Positions 42,535 to 51,581 of a stretch of 64,000 nucleotides of DNA are shown piece after piece. The stretch's first letter is position 1. Every line of letters starts with the position of its first letter. The notes below the pieces were generated by a model. The model was not told where the DNA came from. It did no database searches and worked only from the letters and a program-made list of their open reading frames with translations. Made by a program: the position numbers and the translations under genes. The stretch spans positions 1-64,000 of the forward strand of contig NZ_JAJSOK010000008.1 of the NCBI RefSeq assembly GCF_021283305.1, in the 5' to 3' direction. The DNA comes from Pseudonocardia kujensis. Its GTDB lineage: Bacteria > Actinomycetota > Actinomycetes > Mycobacteriales > Pseudonocardiaceae.

Positions 42535-43743
42535 TCAGCCGTCGGGCAGGATCGGCACCTCCAGTCCCTGGTCACGGCCGAGCCGCGCGGCCCGGGTGAC
42601 CGACTCCGCGCCGAACCGGGCCCGCAGCGAGTCCAGGGTCCGGTCCAGCTCCGGCCCGCTCGTGCGGTCGAAGGGCAGGGCGAGCTGCATCGCGTCGTCC
42701 GTGGCGAGGTTCGTGAACGAGATCCCGAGGAGCGTGAGCCCGCGGTCGAGGATCATGCTCAACGCCTCGCGCAGCAGCCGCCGGGCCGCCTCCAGCAGCG
42801 TCGGGGTGTGGTCGGTGGCGCGCGCGAGGGTGTGCGAGCGGGTCGCGCGGGTGTAGTCGCCGAACCGCAGCCGCAGGACCACGGTGCGGCAGGTGCGCTC
42901 CGCCCCGCGCAGCCGCTTGCCCAGCCGGTCGACGATCCCGGCCAGGATCGCGTCCATCTCCTCCGGGGTGCGGTGCCGGCGGCCGAGCGCGCGCTGCGAG
43001 CCGATGGATCGCCGGCGCCGACCCGTCTCGACCGCCCGCGGGTCGTGGTTGTGGGCCAGGGCGTGCAGGTGCCGGCCCGACGCCCGGCCGAGCAGCGAGA
43101 CCAGGGCGGGCTCCCCGAGGTCCGCGACCTCGCCGACCGTGCGGATCCCCAGCGCGTGCAGCTTCGCCGCGGTGACCTTCCCGACGCCCCACAGCCGCTC
43201 GACGGGCAGCGGGTGCAGGAAGGCCGGTTCGCCGCCCGGCGGGACCTCCAGCAGGCCGTCGGGTTTCGCGACGCCGCTGGCCACCTTGGCGAGGAACTTC
43301 GTGCAGGCCACCCCGACCGTGATCGGCAGGCCCGCCTCGGCGAGCACACGCGCCCGCAGCCGCTCCGCGATCGTCACGGGCGGGCCCGCGATCCGCCACA
43401 GGCCGCCGACGTCGAGGAACGCCTCGTCGATCGAGATCCCCTCGACCACGGGCGTGGTGTCCCTGAAGATCGCGAAGACGGCCTTGCTCGCCTCGCTGTA
43501 GGCGGAGAACCGCGGGGGCACCACGACCGCGCGCGGGCACAGCGCCCGCGCCTGCCGCCCGCCCATCGCGGTGCGGACCCCGAAGGCCTTGGCCTCGTAG
43601 CTGGCCGCGAGCACGACCCCGCCGCCGACGATCACCGGCAGCCCGCGCAGCCGCGGAGCGTCCCGCTGCTCGACGGACGCGTAGAAGGAGTCGAGGTCGG
43701 CGTGCAGGATGCTCGCCTCGGCGCGACTCTCGATCCGGGACAC
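42535..43743 (-). CDS. dinB: DNA polymerase IV (Y-family), DinB
   Basis: 402 residues, an error-prone lesion-bypass polymerase. Catalytic carboxylates are in ILHADLDSFYASVEQRD (Asp16) and GISIDEAFLDV (Asp, Glu). The thumb helix-hairpin-helix is ERLWGVGKVTAAKLHALGI, and a little-finger domain follows. The C-terminal residues (QGLEVPILPDG) carry no obvious beta-clamp motif, although MQLALPFD upstream fits the QxxLPF-like clamp-binding consensus. The GTG at 43743 is the first codon after a LexA-type SOS box that overlaps it, and no SD is present, so the message may be leaderless and is SOS-controlled. Confidence 0.93.
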   Translation of the reverse strand: MSRIESRAEASILHADLDSFYASVEQRDAPRLRGLPVIVGGGVVLAASYEAKAFGVRTAMGGRQARALCPRAVVVPPRFSAYSEASKAVFAIFRDTTPVVEGISIDEAFLDVGGLWRIAGPPVTIAERLRARVLAEAGLPITVGVACTKFLAKVASGVAKPDGLLEVPPGGEPAFLHPLPVERLWGVGKVTAAKLHALGIRTVGEVADLGEPALVSLLGRASGRHLHALAHNHDPRAVETGRRRRSIGSQRALGRRHRTPEEMDAILAGIVDRLGKRLRGAERTCRTVVLRLRFGDYTRATRSHTLARATDHTPTLLEAARRLLREALSMILDRGLTLLGISFTNLATDDAMQLALPFDRTSGPELDRTLDSLRARFGAESVTRAARLGRDQGLEVPILPDG

Positions 43744-43756
43744 GAACAGATGTTCG
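43743..43756. promoter_or_regulatory. LexA (SOS) box at the dinB start
   Basis: CGAACAGATGTTCG matches the actinobacterial SOS consensus GAAC-N4-GTTC exactly, and its first base is part of the dinB GTG start codon. LexA bound here would block transcription initiation at the start codon. Confidence 0.8.
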
Positions 43757-43770
43757 CACCCCGCCCCGAC

Positions 43771-43806
43771 AAAAACCCACCCCGCGACGTCGTCCGCGGC
43801 GGGTGG
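43771..43806 (-). terminator. Rho-independent terminator after the aldehyde dehydrogenase gene
   Basis: On the minus strand CCACCC(GC)CGCG and CGCG-GGGTGG form a stem with a small bulge, followed by TTTTTG. It lies about 38 nt downstream of the dehydrogenase stop and just upstream of dinB. Confidence 0.7.
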
Positions 43807-43844
43807 CGCTCCGGCACCGCTCGCCGCTACGGCCGACGGAGCCG

Positions 43845-45323
43845 CTATCCGAGGGTGAACGGGTCCCGGGTGCCGCCGGTGAGCTCCACCCACACGGACT
43901 TGTTCTCCAGGTACTCGTCGACCGCGGCGACGCCGTTCTCCCGGCCGAGACCGGACGCGCCGAAGCCGCCGAAGGGCACGCTGGGCGCCACGACCCGGTA
44001 GGCGTTGATCCACACCGAGCCGGCCCGGATCCGCGCGGCGACCCGGTGCGCCCGGTGCACGTCCTTCGTCCAGACGGCACCGGCGAGCCCGTAGGGGGTG
44101 TCGTTGGCCAGCTTCACCGCCTCGTCCTCGTCGGTGAAGGTGTACGCGGACAGGACCGGGCCGAAGACCTCCTCACGCACCACGGTCGACGCGGGCCCGA
44201 CGCCGGTGAGCACGGTCGGCTTCACGAAGTACCCGCCCAGCCCGTCCTCGGCCGCCCCGCCGTACGCGACGGTCGCGCCCTCCTCCTGCGCCGTCCGCAG
44301 GTAGCCCAGGACCTTCTCGTACTGCGGCGCGTTCGCGACCGGGCCCATCTCGGTCTCCGGGTCGTTCGGGTCGCCGAGCCGGATCGTGGCCGCGCGCTCG
44401 GCCACGAGCCGGACCAGCTCGTCGTGCACCGACTCGTGGACGATCAGCCGCGACCCGGCCATGCAGGTCTGGCCGGTCGCCGCGAACACCCCGGCGATCA
44501 GCCCGTTCGCCGCGGCCTGCAGGTCGGCGTCGGGGAACACGATCTGCGGCGACTTCCCGCCGAGCTCCAGGGTGACCTTGTTGAGGTTCTCCGCCGCGGC
44601 GTGGGCGACCGCGCGCCCGGTCGCCGTGGAGCCGGTGAAGGCCACCTTGTCGACGCCCGGGTGTCCGGCCAGGTGCGCCCCGACCTCCCTGTTCAGCCCG
44701 GTCACCACGTTCACGACGCCGGGCGGGAACCCGGCCTGCTCGATCAGCTCGGCGAAGCCGAGGGTCGAGGCGGGCGCGTGCTCCGACGGCTTGACCACGA
44801 TCGTGCATCCCGCCGCCAGCGCCGGGGCCAGCTTCCACGTCATGAGCAGCAGCGGCGAGTTCCATGGCGTGATCGCCGCGACCACCCCGACCGGCTCGCG
44901 CCGCGTGTACACGAGGTAATTCGGGTTGGGCGAGGGGATCTGCCGGCCCTCGATCTTGTCGGCCAGCCCGGCGTAGTAGTGGTACCAGGAGCCCAGCCCG
45001 TTGAGCTGGCCGATCATCTCCCGGTACAGCTTCCCGGAGTCGTTCACCTCGAGCCGGGCCAGCCGCTCCGCGTTCTCCCCGACGAGGTCGCCGAGCCGGC
45101 GCAGCAGCGCGGCCCGGGCGAACCCCGTGGTCCGGCCCCATTCGCCGTCGAGTGCGGCGCGGGCGGCGGCGACCGCGGCGTCGACGTCCTCGGTGCCGGC
45201 GTCGGGGATCTCCGCCCACGCCCGCCCGGTGTAGGGGTTCTGCGACTCGAAGGTGCGTCCCGACACGGCGTCGGCGGGCTTGCCGCCGATCAGCATCCGG
45301 AACCGTTCCAGCCCTGCGCTCAT
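43845..45323 (-). CDS. Aldehyde dehydrogenase family protein
   Basis: 492 residues, the normal ALDH length. NAD(P)-dependent oxidation of an aldehyde to its acid. The catalytic Cys is in ATGQTCMAGSR and the general base Glu in VTLELGGKSPQI. PWNSPLLLMTWKLAPALAAG and FTGSTATGR bind cofactor. The sequence resembles betaine/aromatic aldehyde (AMSDH-like) dehydrogenases. The ATG at 45323 follows GAGGAGG. The upstream gene on the same strand is a class III aminotransferase, 77 bp away, a common pairing for amine to semialdehyde to acid catabolism. A palindromic site with a nearby -10-like TAGGGT suggests its own promoter. Confidence 0.92.
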   Translation of the reverse strand: MSAGLERFRMLIGGKPADAVSGRTFESQNPYTGRAWAEIPDAGTEDVDAAVAAARAALDGEWGRTTGFARAALLRRLGDLVGENAERLARLEVNDSGKLYREMIGQLNGLGSWYHYYAGLADKIEGRQIPSPNPNYLVYTRREPVGVVAAITPWNSPLLLMTWKLAPALAAGCTIVVKPSEHAPASTLGFAELIEQAGFPPGVVNVVTGLNREVGAHLAGHPGVDKVAFTGSTATGRAVAHAAAENLNKVTLELGGKSPQIVFPDADLQAAANGLIAGVFAATGQTCMAGSRLIVHESVHDELVRLVAERAATIRLGDPNDPETEMGPVANAPQYEKVLGYLRTAQEEGATVAYGGAAEDGLGGYFVKPTVLTGVGPASTVVREEVFGPVLSAYTFTDEDEAVKLANDTPYGLAGAVWTKDVHRAHRVAARIRAGSVWINAYRVVAPSVPFGGFGASGLGRENGVAAVDEYLENKSVWVELTGGTRDPFTLG

Positions 45324-45363
45324 GCCCGTCCTCCTCGACGTCTCCGGGCCCGACCCTAGGGGA

Positions 45364-45375
45364 GTGGCATGCCAC
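45364..45375. promoter_or_regulatory. Palindromic operator candidate GTGGCATGCCAC
   Basis: Perfect 12-bp palindrome (with GGAGTG/CACTCC flanks) between the aminotransferase stop and the aldehyde dehydrogenase start, directly upstream of TAGGGT on the minus strand, a plausible -10. No regulator gene is adjacent. Confidence 0.45.
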
Positions 45376-45400
45376 ACTCCATACCCGGTGCGCGACCCCG

Positions 45401-46651
45401 TCAGAGCATGCCGTCGAGTCCCTTGCGGACGGCGTCGGCGAGCAGGTCGAGGTGCTCCTCGGTCGCGGTGAGCGGGGGCGAGAAGCCGAGCGCGGAGACC
45501 ATCGGACGGACGAGCACGCCGTGGTCGCGCACCGCGCTCGCGACCGCGCCGGGCAGCCCGGGGGTCGCGGCGAGGCGCTCGGGGTCGAGCTCGAGCGCGC
45601 CGAGGAAGCCGGTGCCGCCGCGGGAGTGGTCGACCAGCGGGTGGTCGGCCAGGCCGGCGAGGCGCTCGGCCAGCGGGCCCTCCAGGGCGGTGGCCCGCTC
45701 GAACAGGCCGTCGCGCTCGTAGACCGCGATCGTCGCGATCCCGGCGGCGCAGGCGGCGGGGTGCCCGGAGTACGTCTGGCCGTGCCGGAACACCCGGCCC
45801 GGCTCGTCCCAGAACGGGGCCGCCACCCGTCCCGACGCGACGACGCCGCCCAGCGGCTGCACCCCGGACGTCACGCCCTTGGCGAAGACGACCAGGTCCG
45901 GCCGCACCTCGAAGCGCTCGATGCCGAACCAGGTGCCGAGCCGCCCGAACCCGCAGATCACGGCGTCGGCGACGAACAGCACGCCGTGCCGCGCGCAGAC
46001 CTCCGCGGCGGCCTCGATGTAGCCCGGGGGCGGCGGGAGCACGCCGCCGGCGCCGATGACGGGCTCGCAGAAGAACGCGGCGACCCGCTCGGCGCCGAGC
46101 TCGCGGATGGTCTCCTCGAGCATCTCGGCGTCGTTCCACGCCGTCTGCACGACGTCCGGGACGAAGGGCGGCGCCACCCGGTTGCCCGGGATGCCGGCCA
46201 GCGAGGTCCCGAGCCCGTGCGTGCCGTGGTAGCTGTGCTCGCGGTGCAGCAGGATCGTGCGCTCGGGCTGCCCGGTCAGCGCGAAGTACGCCCGCGCCAT
46301 CTTCGCAGCGGTGTCGATCGAGTCCCCGCCGCCGCTGGTGAAGAACACCCGCGGGTCGTCGAGCGGGGCGCGGGCCGCGATCTCGTCGGCCAGCCGCAGC
46401 GCCGGCTCGTTCGCGAAGTCCGTGAACAGGTGGTAGGCGTCGAGCTCCCGCAGCTGCGCGGCGACCGCGTCGACGATCTCCCGCCGCCCGTGCCCGGCGT
46501 TGGCGTACCAGAGGCTGGCGGTGGCGTCGAGGTAGCGGGTGCCGGCGGCGTCCCAGAGCCAGACGTCCTCGGCGCGGGTGATCGTCACCTGCGACCGCCG
46601 TACCGCGTGCATCGCGGCGAACGGGTGCCAGAGGGTCTCGGTGCCGGTCAC
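45401..46651 (-). CDS. Class III (omega-type) aminotransferase
   Basis: 416 residues of PLP fold type I, class III. The PLP Lys is in LVVFAKGVTSG, and the acidic cofactor partner in FVADAVICGFGRLG, with Glu/Asp pattern EPVIGAGGVLPPPPGYI. SGGGDSIDTAAKMARAYF and HSYHGTHGLGTSLAG bind phosphate. These enzymes transfer an amino group from a terminal amine or beta-amino acid to pyruvate or 2-oxoglutarate. The GTG at 46651 has SD GGAGACACC. With the following aldehyde dehydrogenase it forms an amine-to-carboxylate pair; candidates include beta-alanine, taurine, polyamine or GABA-like substrates. The substrate is not resolved. Confidence 0.9.
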   Translation of the reverse strand: MTGTETLWHPFAAMHAVRRSQVTITRAEDVWLWDAAGTRYLDATASLWYANAGHGRREIVDAVAAQLRELDAYHLFTDFANEPALRLADEIAARAPLDDPRVFFTSGGGDSIDTAAKMARAYFALTGQPERTILLHREHSYHGTHGLGTSLAGIPGNRVAPPFVPDVVQTAWNDAEMLEETIRELGAERVAAFFCEPVIGAGGVLPPPPGYIEAAAEVCARHGVLFVADAVICGFGRLGTWFGIERFEVRPDLVVFAKGVTSGVQPLGGVVASGRVAAPFWDEPGRVFRHGQTYSGHPAACAAGIATIAVYERDGLFERATALEGPLAERLAGLADHPLVDHSRGGTGFLGALELDPERLAATPGLPGAVASAVRDHGVLVRPMVSALGFSPPLTATEEHLDLLADAVRKGLDGML

Positions 46652-46761
46652 GGTGTCTCCTTCGGATCGGTTCGGGCGGTTCGTGCGCGGGTCCCCCTCG
46701 CCGGGGCCGCGTCCGGGAGAGTAAGCAGGGCGGGAACACGAGATCTTCGAGGAGGCGCGAA

Positions 46762-47508
46762 GTGGCGTACGACGCCGTGCTGGCCGAGACCGTGGGCATC
46801 CGCGGCCACGGCGACGACCTGGTCGAGGCCTACATCGCCCGGCCGATGGCCCCCGGTCCCCGGGGCGGGGTCATCGTGATCCACCACATGCCCGGCTACG
46901 ACCGGGAGTCCAAGGAGGTCGTGCGCCGCTTCGCGGTGCTCGGCTACGACGCGATCTGCGTCAACCTCTACAGCCGCGAGGCGCCGGGCGCCGCCCCGGA
47001 CGACGCCGCCGCGACCGCCCGCGCCCAGGGCGGGGTGCCGGACGAGCGGTTCGTCGGCGACGCGAGGGCCGCCGCCCGCTGGCTGCGCGACCTGCCGACG
47101 TCGAACGGCAAGGTCGGCTCGATCGGGTACTGCTCCGGTGGCCGGCAGGCGTTCCTGACCAGCGTCGAGGTCGACGTCCAGGCGGCGGTGGACTGCTACG
47201 GCGCGTTCGTCGTCGGGACGCCGCCGGAGGGCTTCCCGCTGCAGGTGCAGCCGCTCGCCGACCGGGTCCCCGAGGTGCGGGCGCCGATCCTGGGCCTGTT
47301 CGGCAACGACGACTCCTACCCCTCGCCCGAGCAGGTCGACGAGCTGGAGAAGCTGCTGCAGGAGAACGGCAAGACCTACGAGTTCCACCGCTACGACGGT
47401 GCCGGGCACGCCTTCTTCTCCGTCGACCGGCCGAGCTACCGGCCGGAGGCGGCGGTCGACGGCTGGCGCCAGGTCGAGGCGTTCTTCGCGACCCACCTGG
47501 CGGTCTGA
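46762..47508 (+). CDS. Dienelactone hydrolase family protein
   Basis: 248 residues, alpha/beta-hydrolase with a Cys nucleophile. The triad is Cys124 (SIGYCSGGRQA), Asp in LFGNDDSYPS and His in YDGAGHAFFSVDRPSY. GGVIVIHHMPGYDRESKEV forms the oxyanion side. Typical members open the lactone ring in chlorocatechol pathways, but most genomic copies act on unknown esters. The GTG at 46762 has SD GGAGG. The small DUF6295-like gene starts 3 bp after its stop, so the two are coupled. It is divergent from the aminotransferase. Confidence 0.9.
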   Translation: MAYDAVLAETVGIRGHGDDLVEAYIARPMAPGPRGGVIVIHHMPGYDRESKEVVRRFAVLGYDAICVNLYSREAPGAAPDDAAATARAQGGVPDERFVGDARAAARWLRDLPTSNGKVGSIGYCSGGRQAFLTSVEVDVQAAVDCYGAFVVGTPPEGFPLQVQPLADRVPEVRAPILGLFGNDDSYPSPEQVDELEKLLQENGKTYEFHRYDGAGHAFFSVDRPSYRPEAAVDGWRQVEAFFATHLAV

Positions 47509-47511
47509 CCC

Positions 47512-47769
47512 GTGTGCACCTACTCCACGGAGAAGATCGAGGTCGCCCGCAGCAGCGGGAAGGGGCCCGAGGGCTGGTTCCCGCTGCGCACCGCCACGGT
47601 CTACTACGACCACCCCGTGCACGCCCCGGACGAGCACACGGTCAACATCGACTTCCTCAACCCCGAGCAGGGGCCGGGGGCCCGGGTGGCGGTGGAGCTG
47701 AGCCTCGACACGGCCCGTGAGCTGCTCGAGGCGCTGCGGACGACCGTGGAGCGCGCCGCGCACCACTGA
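47512..47769 (+). CDS. DUF6295-like small protein
   Basis: 85 residues from a GTG directly following the hydrolase stop (a second GTG is at 47514 in another frame). The sequence CTYSTEKIEVARSSGKGPEG, then STATVYYDHPVHAPDEHTVNI-type beta strands, is a small actinobacterial family that I recall as DUF6295. No catalytic motif is evident. The close coupling to the dienelactone hydrolase suggests a related but unknown role. Confidence 0.65.
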   Translation: MCTYSTEKIEVARSSGKGPEGWFPLRTATVYYDHPVHAPDEHTVNIDFLNPEQGPGARVAVELSLDTARELLEALRTTVERAAHH

Positions 47770-47786
47770 GCGGTATCGCCGGGGTG

Positions 47787-47836
47787 CCGTCCGTGCTCTT
47801 CTCCTCCGGGGCGGACGACGAGGGGAGCACGGACGG
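47787..47836 (+). promoter_or_regulatory. 12-bp inverted repeat enclosing the SD of the DUF5995 gene
   Basis: CCGTCCGTGCTC (47787-47798) pairs perfectly with GAGCACGGACGG (47825-47836), 26-nt loop. The right arm contains the SD (GGGGAG) and touches the GTG start at 47836. It may hide the ribosome site or act as an operator. Confidence 0.5.
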
Positions 47837-48606
47837 TGGCACGGAACCTGGCGGACTGCTGCAGCGACGTCACGACGATCGCGGACGTGGTGAGGGTGCT
47901 GAGCGCCGTCCGCGACGCGGCGGCCGAGGACATCGTCCGCCCGGAGGTCGACGGCATCTCCTGCTTCTCGCGGCTCTACACGATCATCACGCAGAACGTG
48001 CTGGACACCGTGGAGGGCCGCAAGCAGAAGCGGGAGTTCAAGGACCCGGAGTTCCTGACCCTGCTCGACCTCGAGTTCGCGCGGCGGTACATCGCCGCGA
48101 TCAGGGCGTACGAGGGCGGCCGCGGGGACACCCCGAAGAGCTGGGAGGTGCTGTTCGAGCGCCGGCGCAAGGCCGGCATCGGGCACGTCAACTTCGCCGC
48201 CGCGGGCGTGAACGCCCACGTGAACTTCGACCTGGCCTTCGCGCTGCTCGAGACCTGGCGCACCTACCCGCCGAACGCCGACCGGCGCTCGGACTACGAC
48301 CAGGTCAACGAGATCTTCGCCGAGGAGATGGACCAGCTCCGCGAGGACTTCGACGCCTTCCTGGCCGAGGTCGCGCCGGACGGCAGCGCGGTCGACCGGT
48401 TCGGCAACGCGGCGTCGGACCTCCTCGTCCGCGTCACCCGGGCCCTCGCCTGGGAGGCGGCCGAGGAGGTCTGGGAGCACTACGACGAGAACCAGGCGGA
48501 CGGCGGCGCGGCCTACCGGAAGGCCTACGACCGGATGGAGCGTCGGCTCGACCGCACCGCGTGGATCCTCGGCTGGGGTGTGCTCACCGCACCCGACCTG
48601 CCCTGA
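47836..48606 (+). CDS. DUF5995 family protein
   Basis: 256 residues, helical, with the family's hallmark start ISCFSRLYTIITQNVLDTVE and HVNFAAAGVNAHVNFDLAFA, the second showing the paired His/Asn pattern of a possible metal site. No signal peptide or membrane segment. Function unknown. The GTG at 47836 follows GGGGAG that lies within an inverted repeat. It is convergent with the ThDP enzyme gene, which ends 20 bp away. Confidence 0.75.
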   Translation: MARNLADCCSDVTTIADVVRVLSAVRDAAAEDIVRPEVDGISCFSRLYTIITQNVLDTVEGRKQKREFKDPEFLTLLDLEFARRYIAAIRAYEGGRGDTPKSWEVLFERRRKAGIGHVNFAAAGVNAHVNFDLAFALLETWRTYPPNADRRSDYDQVNEIFAEEMDQLREDFDAFLAEVAPDGSAVDRFGNAASDLLVRVTRALAWEAAEEVWEHYDENQADGGAAYRKAYDRMERRLDRTAWILGWGVLTAPDLP

Positions 48607-48625
48607 TTCCTCGGACGCCGGCACC

Positions 48626-50272
48626 TCACACCCCGCGCGGCTGGAGGATCCCCGGGTCGACGTCGAGGTGCAGCACCGCGGCCCGGCCCTCCGCGACGGC
48701 GGCGAGGGCGCGGTCGAGCGCGGCCGGGACGTCGTCGGTGCGGGAGACCCGCTCCCCGTGCAGGCCGAAGGAGCGGGCGAGCGCGCCGAAGTCCGGGTTG
48801 ACCAGCTCCGTGCCGCTGGGCCGGCCCGGGTGGTGGCGCTCCTGGTGCTGGCGGATCGTGCCGTAGCCGGAGTTGTCCGCGATCACCACGAGCGGGGCGG
48901 CGCCGTGGGCGGCGGCGGTCGCGAGCTCTTGGCCGTTCATGAGGAAGCAGCCGTCGCCGGCGACGCAGACCACCTGCCGTCCCGGGTGCACGAGCGCGGC
49001 GGCCACGGCGGCGGGCAGCCCGTAGCCCATCGCGCCGTTGCGCGGGGCGAGCAGCGAGGGGAACGAGTGCCGCGGCAGGAACCGCTGCGCCCAGATCGCG
49101 TGCTGCCCGGCGCCGTGGGCGACGATCGCGTCGGGCGTCATCCGCTCCGCCAGCGCGGCCGCGGCCCGGTCGAGGTCGACGTACTCGCCGTCGACCGGTG
49201 CCCCGGGCGTCGCGAACCGCTCGCGGGCCGCGCGCAGGCCGTCCCACCAGGCCGGGTCCGCCGCCGGCCCCTCCGGGAGCGCGCCGGCGAAGGCCGCCGG
49301 GGTGGCGAGCAGGTGCAGGTCGACGCGGCGCTGGTGGGCCCGCAGGTCGGGGTCGGCGGACACGACGACCGTCGGGGCCCCGGGGTTCCCGCGGGTGTAG
49401 CCGCCGGACAGGACGTCGCCATACTGCCCGCCGACGAAGAGCAGCAGGTCGGCGTCGTCGAGGGCGTCGAGCAGGCCGGGGTCGGAGCCGTAGCCGAACC
49501 ACCCGGCGTAGGCCGGGCTGTCGTGGTCGACCATGTCCTGGCACCGCCAGTCCGCGACGACGGGGAAGCGCCGCCGCTCGCACCAGGCGGTCACCGCGAC
49601 CGTCGCGTCGGCCGTCCAGCCCGTCCCGCCGACGATCACGAGCGGCCGCTCGGCCCGCGCGAGCAGGACCTCCAGCTCCTCGGCCTGCGCGGGGGAGACC
49701 GCGCCGTCGGGGACTGCCCGCGCGGGGACGACGGGTGCGGAGGTCTTGGCCGTGAGGACGTCCTCGGGCAGGCCGATCACCACCGGACCGGGCCGTCCCG
49801 CGGTCGCCGCCGCGAACGCCTCGGCCACCTGCTCGGCCGCGCGCTCGGGCCGGTCGAGGGTGATCACCCGCTTCGCGGTGGTGCCGAACCACCCGCCGAG
49901 GGAGAACTCCTGGAAGGACTCCCGGTCCCGGTCGGCGACCGGGATCAGGCCGACGAGCAGGACCAGCGGCGTCGCGTCCTGCCAGGCGGTGTGCACCGCG
50001 ATGGCGGCGTTGGCCGCGCCCGGGCCGCGGGTCACGGCGGCGACGCCGGGCCGGCCGGTCAACCGGGCCTCGGCCAGCGCCATGAACCCGGCCCCGCCCT
50101 CCTGCCGGCAGACGACCATCTCGACCGGGGAGTCGTGCAGCGCGTCGAGCACCTCGAGGTAGCTCTCGCCGGGCACGCCGTACACCCGCGGCACCCCGAG
50201 CGCCTCCAGCTGCGCGACGAGCAGCGCCCCCGCGGTCCGTTCCACCCCGGTCCGTCCCACCCCGTCAGCCAC
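48626..50272 (-). CDS. Thiamine diphosphate-dependent enzyme (acetolactate synthase-like)
   Basis: 548 residues with the three-domain ThDP fold. The N-terminal domain has GVPGESYLEVLDAL and the activating Glu58 (CRQEGGAGFMALAEAR). The middle domain resembles the transhydrogenase-like fold. The C-terminal GDG-N motif runs from residue 439 (GDGCFLMNGQELATAA, then NSGYG). Acting as a decarboxylase or carboligase on a 2-oxo acid, it differs from glyoxylate carboligase, which lacks the Glu. The GTG at 50272 overlaps the upstream MFS gene by 8 bp, so it is the last gene of the coupled urease-like operon. Its substrate should be a 2-oxo acid arising from that pathway. Confidence 0.85.
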   Translation of the reverse strand: MADGVGRTGVERTAGALLVAQLEALGVPRVYGVPGESYLEVLDALHDSPVEMVVCRQEGGAGFMALAEARLTGRPGVAAVTRGPGAANAAIAVHTAWQDATPLVLLVGLIPVADRDRESFQEFSLGGWFGTTAKRVITLDRPERAAEQVAEAFAAATAGRPGPVVIGLPEDVLTAKTSAPVVPARAVPDGAVSPAQAEELEVLLARAERPLVIVGGTGWTADATVAVTAWCERRRFPVVADWRCQDMVDHDSPAYAGWFGYGSDPGLLDALDDADLLLFVGGQYGDVLSGGYTRGNPGAPTVVVSADPDLRAHQRRVDLHLLATPAAFAGALPEGPAADPAWWDGLRAARERFATPGAPVDGEYVDLDRAAAALAERMTPDAIVAHGAGQHAIWAQRFLPRHSFPSLLAPRNGAMGYGLPAAVAAALVHPGRQVVCVAGDGCFLMNGQELATAAAHGAAPLVVIADNSGYGTIRQHQERHHPGRPSGTELVNPDFGALARSFGLHGERVSRTDDVPAALDRALAAVAEGRAAVLHLDVDPGILQPRGV

Positions 50273-51581
50273 GGACGTCCTCCACGACCTCGTCGTCGCG
50301 ACCCAGCGCGACCTTCGGTGCGAGCATGCCCGAGATCGTGGTGATCAGGGCGATGACGATCAGCAGCAGCGCCGCGGTCCACGAGGCCCCGCCGGCGCCG
50401 GCGAGGAAGGCCGCCGCCACGAGCGGCACGAAGCCGCTGACCAGACCGGCGACGTTCGCCGACAGGGCCACGCCGGAGTACCGCAGCCGCGCCGGGAAGA
50501 GCTCGGTGAGCAGGGCGCCGGAGACGGCGTAGGGCACCGACAGGCAGGCGACGCCGAGGGTCACACCGACGATCACCAGTGCGGCGGACTTCGAGTCGAT
50601 CAGCCAGAACATCGGGAAGGCGGCGATCGCCGAGAGCACGCCGCCGGCGACGGTGATCCGGGCCGCGCCGTACCGCTCGGCGAGCCGGCCGCCGGTGATC
50701 AGCACGGCGATCTCCACCGCGGCCGCAACGAGCGTGGCGGCCAGCATCAGCGACTGGGGCAGCTTCAACGTCGCCGTCCCGTAGCTGATCACGAACGTGG
50801 TGGCCAGGTAGAACCCGCCGACCCCGAGGAAGGCCGAGCCGGCGCCGACCAGCAGCTGCGGCAGCGAGCGCACCACGACGTCCTTGACCGGCGAGCTCGC
50901 CCGCTCGTCCTCGGCCAGCAGCTGCTCGAACAGCGGGGACTCCTCGACCCGGCGCCGCAGGTACAGCGCGATGGCGAGCAGCGGGAAGGCGATGAGGAAC
51001 GGGATCCGCCAGCCCCAGGAGTCGAAGCTGTCCTTGGGCAGCGCGGACACCGCGAGGAAGGCGCCCGACGACAGCAGCGTGCCGATGGGCGAGCCGATCT
51101 GCGGCATCGCGGCGTACCGGCCGCGCTTGTCCTTCGGCGCGTGCTCGACGGCGAGGGTGACCGCACCGCCCCACTCGCCCCCGACCGCGATGCCCTGCAG
51201 CAGCCGAAGCACGGTGAGCGCGATCGGCGCGAGCACGCCGATCGACAGGGCGGTCGGCAGGACACCGATCAGCCCCGTGACGATGCCGATCATCGTGACG
51301 GTGACGATGAGGCAGGTCCGCCGGCCGATCCGGTCGCCGAGGTGTCCGAAGAGGATCGCGCCCAGCGGCCGGGCGGCGAACCCGACGGCGAAGGTCGCGA
51401 AGGCCGCCAGCGTGGCCGCCACCGGCGAGCCCGTGAAGAACAGCCGGTTGAACACCAGCGAGGCGGCCGTGCCGAAGAGGAAGAAGTCGTACCACTCGAG
51501 GGCGGTGCCGACGAAGGCGCCGAAGGCGACCTTCCGCGCCTCACGGTCGCTGACGACCGCGGTGTGCGCCGGTGAGCTCAT
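50265..51581 (-). CDS. MFS transporter, metabolite:H+ symporter (MHS) type
   Basis: 438 residues, 12 helices, of the MHS branch (KgtP/ShiA/ProP-like). Diagnostic features are VGTALEWYDFFLFGTAASLV, the loop motif FGHLGDRIGRRTCLIV, LRLLQGIAVGGEWGGAVTLAVEHAP and RIPFLIAFPLLAIALYLRRRVEESPLF. It imports organic acids, osmolytes or similar. The ATG at 51581 overlaps the amidohydrolase stop by 4 bp, so it is coupled within the urease-like operon and is the obvious importer of the pathway substrate, which may carry a carboxylate. The exact ligand is unknown. Confidence 0.9.
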   Translation of the reverse strand: MSSPAHTAVVSDREARKVAFGAFVGTALEWYDFFLFGTAASLVFNRLFFTGSPVAATLAAFATFAVGFAARPLGAILFGHLGDRIGRRTCLIVTVTMIGIVTGLIGVLPTALSIGVLAPIALTVLRLLQGIAVGGEWGGAVTLAVEHAPKDKRGRYAAMPQIGSPIGTLLSSGAFLAVSALPKDSFDSWGWRIPFLIAFPLLAIALYLRRRVEESPLFEQLLAEDERASSPVKDVVVRSLPQLLVGAGSAFLGVGGFYLATTFVISYGTATLKLPQSLMLAATLVAAAVEIAVLITGGRLAERYGAARITVAGGVLSAIAAFPMFWLIDSKSAALVIVGVTLGVACLSVPYAVSGALLTELFPARLRYSGVALSANVAGLVSGFVPLVAAAFLAGAGGASWTAALLLIVIALITTISGMLAPKVALGRDDEVVEDVRG

